From the NCBI GenBank assembly GCA_963921425.1, contig OY992840.1, positions 7,194,501-7,258,500 on the forward strand: a stretch of DNA of 64,000 bases, read 5' to 3'. The DNA comes from Dryas octopetala (lineage: Eukaryota > Streptophyta > Magnoliopsida > Rosales > Rosaceae). The notes below the pieces were generated by a model. That model worked only from the letters and a program-made list of their open reading frames with translations. It did no database searches and was not told the DNA's origin. A program made the translations under genes and the position numbers. Below are positions 1 to 10,100 of this stretch, piece by piece (position 1 is the first letter of the stretch; every line of letters starts with the position of its first letter).

Positions 1-2045
1 CTTTGCTGATGGCTTCTGGTTACTCCACGCCTCAATAGGAGTCTTGTCTTGTAGAGTTTTTGTTGGACATCTATTTAGCAAGTATACTGCTGTGTATACT
101 GCTTCTGCCCAAAATATCTTTGGTAGTCCTTTTTCAAATAGCATTGATCTAGCCATCTCCATTATAGTTCTATTTTTCCTTTCCGAGACTCCATTTTGTT
201 CAGGAGCATAGCCCACTGTCAATTGTTGCTCTACTCCTTCATCTTCACAAAACTTGTTGAATTCTTTTGAGGTGTACTCTTTACCTCTATCGCTTCTAAG
301 AGCTTTGATGTATTGGCCACTTTGTTTTTCGACATGAGCCTTGAACTTCTTAAAGACTTTGAAGACTTCTGATCTTTCACGTAGAAAATAAACCCATGTC
401 ATTCTAGAATAGTCATCAATGAAAAGAATGAAGTACCTGCTTTGATCGAGAGATGGGGTCCTCATTGGTCCACAGACGTCTGTATGCACGATCTCCAACA
501 AGGCTTTTGCTCTCCAAGCCTTTCCGGATGGAAATGCTTGTCGATGTTGTTTGCCAAGTTGACAGCCTTTGCAGACATCACCACTCTCCTTTATGCTTGG
601 CAAATCTCTCATCATATTTTTCTGGTGAAGTAATTGTAGTTCATGAAAGTTGAAGTGGCCAAATCTTTTATGCCAAAGCCATGAATCTTCTAGTTCTACT
701 TTCATGGCCATATTTTTGACATATTGCCAATGGATGAGAAATTTCTATTTTCCATCCTTACTTTAGCTATAATATGATTTTTATCTTTTTTATCATATAT
801 TATGCAGGAGTCTCTAGAAAAGTGTAGAGAATATCCATTTTCAATCATTTGGCCAACACTCAATAGATTATGCTCCAAGCTAGGAACTAAAAGAACATCA
901 TGAATTAATTTAGTTCCTTTGTTTGTATGGATAGAGATCGTACCTTTTCCTTTTGTCTCCACCAGTGCGCCATTTCCCAATTTAACTTGGGATTTTATGG
1001 ATGTATCTATTTCAGAGAAGATGCTTTCATCTCCTGTCATGTGGTTGCTGCAGCCACTGTCGATGTACCATTTCCTGTTGTTCACTTCAGTTGCTGCTTG
1101 ACAAGCATAGAAAAGCTCTTCATCCTGCTCCTTTTCTTCTGTATAATTGGCTTGATAATTCTTCTTAAGCCGACAGTCTTTTTCCATATGTCCAAACTTT
1201 TTGCAGTTTCGACATTTTGGTTTTCCTCGAAACCAACAATCTTTTTCTAGGTGACTTGTCTTTTTACATGTTCCACATGGAGGGAAGTTTTTCTTCTCCT
1301 TGTTTTCATTTTTATTTTCCCAGTTATTGGGTTTATCTCCTCCTCTAGAATTTTCTTTTGATTTCCAGTTTCCTCTAGATTTCTGAGACCTTAAATTGAC
1401 TTTTGACTGGAAGGCACTTTCTAGTGAACTTTCATTTCGCCTACTCAGTCTTTGTTCGTATGCTTCTAGAGAACCCATTAGTTCTGTCACTGAAAGAGCC
1501 GTTATATCTTTTGACTCTTCAATGGCAGTGACTATAGGGTCATACTTATCAGTAAGACTAATAAGTATTTTTTCTACAATTTTTGTATCAGTTATCTTTT
1601 CACCATAAGCTCTCAATTGATTTACTATTTCATTTACTTTGGAATAGTAATCTTTAGCGGTCTCAGAATCTTTCATTTTAAGATTTTCTAAATCTCTCCT
1701 TAGAGTTTGTAGTTTGACACTACGTACCTTTTCATTTCCTTGAAACTCTTCTTTCAAAGTATCCCAAGCCTCCTTTGAAGTTGTAGCTCCCATGATCCTT
1801 GGAAATATGGTGTCATCCAAAGCTTGTTGTAGAGCGTAAAGAGCCTTTGCGTCTCTCTGCTCGTCCTTCTTCGCCTGCTTTCGTTGCTCAGCGGTGGGTC
1901 TTTCTGGAACAGAGAACCCACTAGTAACAATGTCCCATAAGTCTTGAGACATAAAATAGGTTCTCATCTTGATGCTCCAAAAATCATAGTTTTCACCAGA
2001 GAATATTGGAAGAGGGACAGAGTTTTGGCTAGAGTTATTAGACAT
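1..2045 (-). CDS. Ty1/copia retrotransposon gag-pol (partial, runs off the left edge)
   Basis: Gag-pol polyprotein of a copia element, read from 2045 downwards. The first 447 codons (2045-702) hold a Gag domain, two CCHC zinc knuckles (CGTCKKTSHLEKDC and CRNCKKFGHMEKDC) and the aspartic protease site (IDSGCSNHMTG). The integrase follows in another frame from about 716 to the edge: the HHCC zinc finger (WHKRFGH to CKGC), then the DDE core with FIDDYSR, SDRGKEY and PEQNGVSE. Reverse transcriptase and RNase H would lie left of the window. Protease and integrase frames are offset by one base at a run of five T on the plus strand (713-717), so this copy appears broken there. The start codon lies 37 bases from the primer binding site. 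Confidence 0.95.
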
Positions 2046-2082
2046 GGTGGTAAATTAGGATGACCCTACGCCCAATAAGAAA

Positions 2083-2094
2083 GCTCTGATACCA
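2083..2094 (-). other. Primer binding site of the copia element
   Basis: On the minus strand this reads TGGTATCAGAGC, complementary to the 3' end of initiator methionine tRNA, the usual primer of plant copia elements. It lies one base inside the LTR boundary, which fixes the orientation and shows that the LTR at 2096-2671 is the element's 5' LTR. Confidence 0.9.
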
Positions 2095-2095
2095 C

Positions 2096-2671
2096 TGTTA
2101 GAAATTTAGAGGGTGTTTAGGACACTTGTAGCTAATGGCTTGTGTAAGCTTCTATTAGCTATCTATGCTTGATATGAGAAGTGTTTGAACTATAAAACAA
2201 AGTATCTTTTATTGATGAACAAAGGAGGATACAAGTGGAGATGTAGATGTCTAGGACAATAGGACTTTAGGACTAGTGGCTTTTAGTATTGCCTCTTGCT
2301 TGCCCTTAGATATGGGTACATCCTATATATATAGAGAGTAGATGAACCCTCTTGTCTTCTCTAGAACATCTATTAGCCACATGCTACTAGTAGGTTCTAG
2401 AGTATACTACACTTTTAATTATATTCTAGTACATTCTTATATAAGCTTAATATTCTAGACTCTTCTTTTATGTAGAATTATGTAGACTTCTCTAGTTAAG
2501 ATAGTTACTAATAGATTTATCTAGAATACTCTTTCTTCTTATCAAGCTATCTTCTAAACTTCTAGAATTATGTAGAACTATGTGAAATATTCTAGCTTTA
2601 ATTTGTATGGGCTTTGAGGAAGTCTCTAGAATTTTGTAGTATTTTCCAATTATGTGCATTAATTTTCAACA
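2096..2671 (-). repeat. 5' LTR of the copia element (576 bp)
   Basis: The segment begins TGTTAGAA and ends TTTCAACA, the TG...CA ends expected of an LTR. It sits next to the primer binding site. An AT-rich TATATATA stretch at about 2327-2337 is a candidate promoter TATA box for minus-strand transcription. The five bases outside (GTAAT, 2672-2676) should be repeated at the far end of the element, which lies outside the window. Confidence 0.85.
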
Positions 2672-3673
2672 GTAATCAATTCGGTTAGTACTGAGGAGTT
2701 TGTACTTAGATTCCAATTCGAAGCCGGAGTCCGATTTGGTGATTTCATATTTAAATGTTATGAAAAGAAGAATCCCCTTGCTACTGTGCTGTGGAAAATC
2801 ATTATCATGAACAACACCCCCAAGTTCATACTTGTATTCGCTGAAGAATCTGCTAAGACGAAGGCAGAAATTTTGAGCATGCACCTCCTCCTAGATGGGA
2901 AAAGCTAAATTGGTGGCAACAGTCTGTAAATTCAAGAGGCAAAAAAGGTAGCTGCAGAGGTTCCAAAGGGAGGAGAAACTCAAACTGATGTGAGGTGAGG
3001 AAGACTGATATAGTAGGTTTACCAGGATAATAGATAAACATTAAGAAAACATGATGAATTTCAAAAGCTCTAACAATGCCTATAAAGGGAAGGCCATGAT
3101 CTCCCAAAGAATCTAGTTTTTTCCAAACTGTTGGTTCATGAGGTTGAGGGTGGAAGCAGAACACTCCAGCATGTGGAATGATGGGTCGAATAACCTCGAA
3201 AAAGGTAGCTTGATCGAAATAGTCGTAAGTGGAGAGAGCATAGAGTTTGCCCTGCAGCTCCACCGGCAGTGGGTAACATTTCTTATCCATGAAACTCTCA
3301 TGCATTGGAAATGGCTTGATGCGCAAGTTCGGTTTCACATTTGGATCAGCCTCAAACATCCAAATATCTCTAAGCTCATCCTTGTTGGGTATCTCTCCGG
3401 TGAAAAATTGGAAATATTGAAATTATTGGAATTATTTGAACTATGTCTATGGCCATCAATAGCATCGCACAATTTGATGGATTGAACAACGAGAGCAACG
3501 GAAAATTCATAATCATTCAAGCACTGAGAGAACATAAGCATAGGGACTTCCCCTTCACACTTTCTTGAAATAATTGTATGGCTTTCTTCTCCTCCACCTC
3601 CAAATTCGAAAAACTACGTTTTCCAATTTCTAAAAGTTTTCTTCTCTTCGTCTCGATCAATCGCCATAGCTAA
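2672..3673 (-). pseudogene. Decayed kelch-like gene truncated by the copia LTR
   Basis: Minus-strand coding traces occur in several frames. A possible start lies at 3673, and one open stretch spans 3359-2853. It contains VELQGKLYALSTYDYF followed by a pattern of hydrophobic and Trp residues, which resembles a kelch blade. Another frame (2884-2672) continues with HDNDFPQHSSKGILLFITF and then meets the LTR end. Stops and frame changes separate the pieces, so no intact protein is possible. The kelch assignment rests on one repeat-like segment. It could also be an unrelated plant-specific family. Confidence 0.4.
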
Positions 3674-3757
3674 TTAACCTACCTAGGTTTTTCGATTTCT
3701 AAAGCTACACACTTTTATATTTTTCATTGTTTGGTGGACCTAAAGCAGAATAACTCG

Positions 3758-3953
3758 CACTACAAGAAATGTGAGCAAAACCCACCCTTATTAGTTGTTA
3801 TAAAAGATGTGGCAATTAGGCAATAGAGACTAAAGTGCCTTGATTTTAACAGAAATGGATGGCAATTGGGCAATAGGGACTAAATTCCCAATTGCCACCC
3901 ATTTTATAGCAACCAATTAATATTGGTGAGCTTTGCTCACATTTCTTGTAGTG
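3758..3953. mobile_element. Non-autonomous CACTA mini-element (196 bp)
   Basis: Inverted ends read CACTACAAGAAATGTGAGCA on the left and the matching complement on the right. The ends are flanked by the 3-bp direct repeat TCG (3755-3757 and 3954-3956). CACTA ends plus a 3-bp target duplication define the CACTA (En/Spm) superfamily. No coding sequence is inside. Two internal stretches containing GGCAATTGGGCAATAGGGAC and its relatives form imperfect repeats. Confidence 0.92.
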
Positions 3954-5108
3954 TCGATTTGCACCATCTATAGACTAGGCCATATTTGTAGCCCAATCAG
4001 ACAATAGGCAAATCAATGGCCAAAAAAAAAAACAAAAGACAATAGGCAAATCAATTACTTTTTGTTCACACCCTTGAATTTATACTATAAAATTATGATC
4101 GAAACCAAGCTAAGAACATATGGAGTGAACTCTGATAAGTCTCTACATTGGCCATGGTTTTATATGCTAAAAATGTTAAAAACTAAGTTTGTTCCACCAT
4201 GATTAAACAAGAGGGCTGCTATATGCACACTCTTCATTCTCTCATTACACACCACTTTTTCACCTCACACCTCATTTTCCTTTTAATTTTATCAATTTCT
4301 TAATGCACAACCCTAAATTTTTTAAAATATATGTAATATATCACAAAGCCCAGCACACCCCCACCACCCTGACCTTGACCACACCACTCGTCATCGGCGG
4401 TGATCTAACATTATGCCACTGTCGTCGGCGGGTTGGCATCCCTTCCCCTTCTCTCTCTCTCTCTCTCTTTCCCTACTCTCCTCTCTGCCTTTCTCTCACT
4501 CTTCTCTACAACATAGATCAAGAGACAGAGGAAAAGAGAGAGAGAGGGAAAGAGATAAAGGGAAGGAGGGAGATGGGAGATAGAGAGAAATGGAGGTTGG
4601 CAGGTTGGACTACCATCGATAGTGGTGGCGGGCGGTGGGGTTGAGACATAGGATAATTGGGTTTGGGTGAGTTGTCCTTTATGGTCATTTAAGATTGGGC
4701 TAAAATTGCAATTTAATATGAAAGAGATGGGTGTGTAAAGAGAAGAAAAATGGTGTGCATATAATCCCAATTGTCAAAAAAAAAAAAATTGAGTGTATTT
4801 TTTTTTTGTCCTAGGACAAATTGACACAACATATTTTGGAAGTTGGAACATGGTGTCGAAAGAATAGGTGTGGGTTCTCCTCAAAAAGACAAAACAAAAC
4901 AAAAGAATAGGTGTGGCCGTGTGGGTGTCCTCGAAGGAAAATGGCACAAGGGCTAACGTTCGAAGGAGGCGTTGTTTCTCAGTTGCCCAGAAAGTAGAAA
5001 GTAGAAACATGAGGCTCTCGCTACACTGCACTTGGAAATACCAACCCAATCAAGAGCTTACTGCTGCAGCTGCTTCTTAGAGAGAGAAAACCTGCTAATC
5101 ATAGAGAG
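3954..5108. other. Intergenic, with an inverted-repeat segment and CT/GA hairpin
   Basis: No gene is supported. Left sequence around 4213-4262 (TATATGCACAC and a following CT-rich part) is matched in inverted form around 4715-4765, suggesting an old inverted-repeat element. Its centre is a CT-rich tract (4450-4510) followed by a GA-rich tract (4515-4590) that can pair with it. The last 300 bases are the presumed promoter and 5' leader of the gene starting at 5109. Confidence 0.45.
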
Positions 5109-6383
5109 ATGAAGATCTCCCTTAAGCTTCAAGAAGACCAAGAGGTCCAATACTATCGGAATCCACTGATAAAGGCAAAGATACCCGTTACCATATTCAA
5201 CCAGCCTTTTACTTCTGCCATTGCCACCATTCCATCCACCACCACCACACCCACCAACTCTTCCTCTCACCTCTCCTTTTCTCTCTCATCCAACTTCTCT
5301 TCTGGCCCTTCTGTCAAACTCTCTTACTCTCACACCTCCACCACACCCTCCCCTTTCTCCCTCTCCCTCAAGTCTGGTCTTGGCCTCTTTGGCTCCCCGA
5401 ACCACTCCCCTCTTGTTTTCACTGCTCACTTCTCTCTCTCCCACACAAACCCCAGTTTCTCTCTCCAGATCAAGCCCCAATTTGGAAACTTTTCACTCAA
5501 AAAAACCACCTTTTCAGACCCTAACTGTAAACAGATTTCTGGGTCTTGCCCTAATGCTGGTGCTCATTTGGATTCTGGGTCTCTTTCAAATGGTGATTTT
5601 GGAGATGGGTTTGTCTCTGAAGAGTCATCCGTTTGGCAGGAGCTGAGGTTGGAGCCTTGTGGTGGCAAAGTTGGGCTTGTGGACAGTGAATATAGGGCTA
5701 ATCGTGGGGTTCATTTAAATGGTGGAATTGGGTCTGTGTCAGAGACGCCATTGGCTTGGAAGAATGGTGGGAAAGATGGGTTGTCTGGAATTGCTGTGAT
5801 GGCAAGGACTGTGTTGCCATTGACAAAAGCGGTGGTGGTGAATATGCGTTGGGGTGTGAATTTTCCAGCAAAATTTGGTACAAAGATGCCGTATTTAACA
5901 GTGAATAAGATTGGTATTGAGAGAGTTGAGGAGTTAAATGTAGAGAAGAAGAAGAATGCTGAGAGTAATGTGGGGGATTTAGAATTGTTGAAGGGGATGT
6001 GCTTTTGGATGAGCAGAGATTTGGAGGCCTTGGAGAAGGAAAATAGGGAGATGAAGCAGAGGTTGGAGGAGATGAAGTTGGGAGTTTCTCGGAAGCATTT
6101 TTATGGGGAGAGTGATGCTGTTGGGAAGAGAGTGGTGCCGCCTTTGGGTGAGACTTCTGGTGAGTTCGAAAGGTGGAGGAACAAGAAGAGTGTTGGAGAA
6201 GAGAATGGGAAAATAGAGTCGAAGAAGTCTACCAATCACATTAGTGATGGCGAGTTCGAAAGGTCGAGGAACAAGAAGTGTGTCAAAGAAGATAATGGGC
6301 AAATAGAGTTGAAGAAGAATAGCAATCACGCTAGTGATTTAGAATCTGAATTGCAGAGAGCTATCAAGGCTGCTACCGGTTAG
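5109..6383 (+). CDS. Uncharacterised plant protein, 424 aa, single exon
   Basis: I do not recognise a characterised family. The N-terminal half (about residues 1-135) is rich in Ser, Thr and Pro. It contains alternating hydrophobic and polar stretches such as SSGPSVKLSYSHTST and PSFSLQIKPQFGNFSLKK, which suggest beta-strands. The middle is low in motif content. Residues 285-330 are charged and helical (DLEALEKENREMKQRLEEMK), a likely coiled coil. The C-terminus contains a duplicated block: GEFERWRNKKSVGEENG and GEFERSRNKKCVKEDNG, each followed by a lysine-rich spacer, about 36 residues apart. No transmembrane segment or clear signal peptide is visible. The first ATG of a long uninterrupted frame was taken as the start. 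Similar beta-rich, coiled-coil plant proteins exist, but their function is unknown to me. Confidence 0.8.
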   Translation: MKISLKLQEDQEVQYYRNPLIKAKIPVTIFNQPFTSAIATIPSTTTTPTNSSSHLSFSLSSNFSSGPSVKLSYSHTSTTPSPFSLSLKSGLGLFGSPNHSPLVFTAHFSLSHTNPSFSLQIKPQFGNFSLKKTTFSDPNCKQISGSCPNAGAHLDSGSLSNGDFGDGFVSEESSVWQELRLEPCGGKVGLVDSEYRANRGVHLNGGIGSVSETPLAWKNGGKDGLSGIAVMARTVLPLTKAVVVNMRWGVNFPAKFGTKMPYLTVNKIGIERVEELNVEKKKNAESNVGDLELLKGMCFWMSRDLEALEKENREMKQRLEEMKLGVSRKHFYGESDAVGKRVVPPLGETSGEFERWRNKKSVGEENGKIESKKSTNHISDGEFERSRNKKCVKEDNGQIELKKNSNHASDLESELQRAIKAATG

Positions 6384-7109
6384 CAAGGTTTGACATTTTG
6401 CTTTTCTTTGGAATGTATAGCTTTCGCTTTACGTAAATTCATGCTATCTTCTTTATTCAGTGAAGATGTAGCATGAGTAGTGTGGCAGGGTTTTTTAGGG
6501 TAGTTTAAACTTTTCATGGGAAATTTGTAGGAAGGATTGTATCAATGAAGTTTATTTATAGCTTATATAGTTTATGTTTATTACTTCAGGTGCTCTTACG
6601 TATGAAATATATACCAAAGATTATGTTTTCAGTGCCTTTTTGAAATCCTCTCTAATTTACTGGCTAATTTCAGCGAATTATTAGCTGAATTGATTGCCTT
6701 CAATAATTTTTTATTAGATCAATTGTATGTATGTCAGTGAATGGGATATGAGTATGACTGATGTCAAGGTGCCTATTTATAATTCAAAAGCAAGATGATA
6801 GGTGTTAGTCATGTAAATGTTCAAGATTACAGTATTTAACCCTAATGCTCTGTATTGCTGCTTTAATTTTATTTTATTTTATTTTATTTTTTTAATTTGA
6901 AGCTTATTAAGAACCTGCCATAGTTGAATACCAAGGAAACCTACTCTCCCTCTCCCTTTCAAGGGAATCTTAAATATAGCCATAAGGCTGATCCAGTCTT
7001 TGCTGCATCCTCTCCATTCTTTGTGTTTGAGCAAGACTTTCTCTTCTCAGTTTGTGGAATTATTGCAGCAAAGACTGAGGTAGAATTTGGGCCACGCAAA
7101 ACTTAAAGT
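6384..7109. other. 3' untranslated and intergenic sequence
   Basis: This is the presumed 3' UTR of the upstream gene followed by AT-rich intergenic DNA with a TTTTA microsatellite at about 6866-6890. A 60-codon open frame at 6924-7106 has no recognisable features and is not supported as a gene. Confidence 0.5.
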
Positions 7110-10100
7110 TAGAAAAGTTCAATGTGCTGGGTAAAATTTTGATTATGTTTGGGGAGTAGGAAAGATACTTAAACATTACGTGGCACTTTATTCTATTTTG
7201 TAGTTCTCACTTGAAGCTTCCAAATTTGTCTCTGTTTTTCCTTGACTGCATATTGGGCCTCGAATTGAAGATTTAAGAATAGTATTATTTATCACTGCAT
7301 TTCGTGTAATCAAGTTGTAGGCAGCCTTCCTTTTCTCTATCCCCCCATTGGTGTAGTATGTGTAGAAATGAGGCTGAGATTTTGGACCATCTGTTTCTTC
7401 ACTTTCCAGTAGCTTCTTCATTATGGTCTCGATTGTTCCAGGAGGCGCGTTTAAGTTGAGTTATTCCTGCTTCCTGCAATTCTCTTTTATGTGAGAAATT
7501 TAAATTTTTTGGAGGTAAGAAAAGGGGTGTGGTTCTGGGGAGATGTGCCATGATGGCAATTTTTTGGGTTATTTGGATGGAAGGAATAGAAGGGCCTTTG
7601 ATGATGCTAAGGGGGAGGAGTTGAATCAGTTATGGGAAAGGGTTCATTTTTTGGCATCTTTATGGGCTTCTGTTTTTAGGGAGTCATATTTTTATGTAAT
7701 ATTTTCAGATTGGGGAGCATCAGTGTTATTGGGGTGAGGGGTTTGTGGTTAAGGGGCTGTCGTAATGCTGTTGATGTATTTCTCCTGAGGGCTCCTAGCT
7801 TTTGTATTGCACTTTTTGTATTTCGGTGGACTTCTTGTCCACTGTTTTGTACTCTTTCATTTGTTTAATGGAAGGTTTCTGTTTCTCATAATAAAAATAA
7901 AATAAAAAAAACAAGTTGTAAGTACTGCACATTCCAGAAACTAGCATGACTTCACTTTCAGAAACATGGAGTTGGTTTTGATTAGAATTTCATATCAAAG
8001 TGATCATATCATGATGAAAAACCCTGCTACATTCATATGTCTTAGACAGTGCTTAATGCATCTGACTTGAGAATTATGATAAGACAGATTTGCTTTCTCA
8101 CCCAATCTGGATGGTTTAATATTTTTCAAGCTTATGACTTTGGGAATTGTAAATATCAACTTTCCTTACAAATTTTAAATTGCAACCTGCAAACTTCATC
8201 CTATCAAGTCCTCAGCTGAGTTAAAGAAACTCTTTAGATTAATTAGTTTCCTTGCATCATAGATATTAGTGTAAATCTTCTAGAATGTCCAGAATTTTAT
8301 TAATTCTCCAAGTTTTGAATCCTGAAAATTACTTTCTTTTGATCAGTTGTTAGCAAAGCTGCTGCAGCTCCTTTCTGATAAGAAATTTTCTTGTGTTAAA
8401 CTTTTGTGAGTTTCAGTTTGACATACTAAGATCAAAAGTTGCTCTGAATTACTGTTTAGTGGCTCATAAACTTTTCATGTTCATCTAACTAAAATCTGTG
8501 GCTAGATTCTGAATTTGCATGTACATGATAATAAATTGTCACTCCTCACTCTAGAAGGTTCAGGGAATTGTCTATGGAAACAAATGGTTGATTGTGATTT
8601 GTATCTATCCTGTTTCTAGGTCAGGTATGGACGGTTTATGTAGTAGACAATGTATATATTTGGAATCTTTGTTACCGTTTGCCCTAGAGTAGTATAAATC
8701 AATATCTTGATATTATTTGCTTAGACTTGCATTTGGAGGGGCTTGGGATTCTTACTGGGCATGTTGAAAAGTCAATTGGCCAAAAACATGATAAGCCAGA
8801 GGATATATTAAATGCTTAACATTTCCTCGACTTGAATCAATAGTTTACTGTTTACTTCTATTCTCATTAGATTTGAGAGCAGTTGATCATGATCTGTAAG
8901 TTGATTAATATGGCAAGAATGGACTAAATAGGAAAATCTTAGCTGTGGCAGTATATCTCTTCTTCCCCCATATTCTCCGTCCATTCTTCTTCCTCTTAAC
9001 ATCAAGTTTCTTGGGATGGCCATTTGTCTTGTCTCACACTAGAGTGCAGGCACAAAAAGAAAAATTGAAGTCAAAATGCAGAATGTGTTATCCTATGAAG
9101 TCGATCCTCAACCCTTTTCTTTTCAATGACCTTTTTAGTCTTCTGATGATGGAATGTGAATTAACTGTTGGTTGGTTGTGGAAGGCTGGTGGTGATAACT
9201 TGAATGTGTCTTCCTGTTGCACAGACTGCTCCATTTGGAGGAGCATGCTATACCTGGTTTTAGTCAGAACATAATAGGCCAGTTGGCTGAATGTCTGGCA
9301 GCATGCAAGGCCTGGTAAGTGGTAACATCTGGTGGATGAAAAAGGATATGAAAATCTCGTTCAGGCACCCATCAACGTTCACAAGAAATCCCTAGGTATG
9401 CTAGATAATTGGAACTGGCAAGAATCAAAGAACCCCCCCCCCCATTTTAGTAGTAGGTGCATTGGGTGGTTCCAGTTGACTTTTACTGTTCTTTAATTGA
9501 CAGTATTCTTATTTCTGCTTTATTGAAACAGACCAAGGTTGCGGTGGCATTATATGAGGTATACATGTCTTCAAAGAACTCAGCTTAAAGGTGGTTTGAT
9601 GGAATCCTTTGCTCTTTTAGATTTTCGCTTCTATGGAATTTGAATTCTTTTTATGCTGGCGTGTGTTGATGTAATTCTGACCTAAATACGTCATTATTAA
9701 TTTATCATATAGAACAACCCAATCTTTGTTTTTCAAGTTTATTTTAGCCTACCTTTTTTTTAAAAGAAAAAGAAATTCGCTCTTGACAGTGATATATGTT
9801 GTATATATAATCCTAGATGTAAAAAGAATTCTTAAATAGTTTTTGAATTCTGATCTTAGTCTGTTTTGTCTTGTAAAATACTTGGCTATGACCAGCAATG
9901 AATGGATAAACAATTCTAGATTGATTTATGATGCTATTGTTAAACTTTCTTAAAGAAAACCTATGCATGGTCTTCTTCTCCTTCTTTGGTAAGTGTGATC
10001 TGAGAAACCCAAAAGCTTCTTCTATAGAGCTCAGAAATATATGATAAGAGAAACAATATTTAAAACAGATTTCTGCATCTTGTTTTTTTCTCTCCTTCTA

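Noticed and set aside
442..1608. Plus-strand open frames in the copia element
   Set aside because: They are antisense to gag-pol, which has clear domains on the minus strand.
4303..4770. Open frames on both strands through a CT/GA-rich tract
   Set aside because: Low-complexity translation within a probable inverted-repeat element; no recognisable protein.
6924..7106. 60-codon open frame
   Set aside because: No domain, no conserved context; lies at the edge of the duplicated segment.
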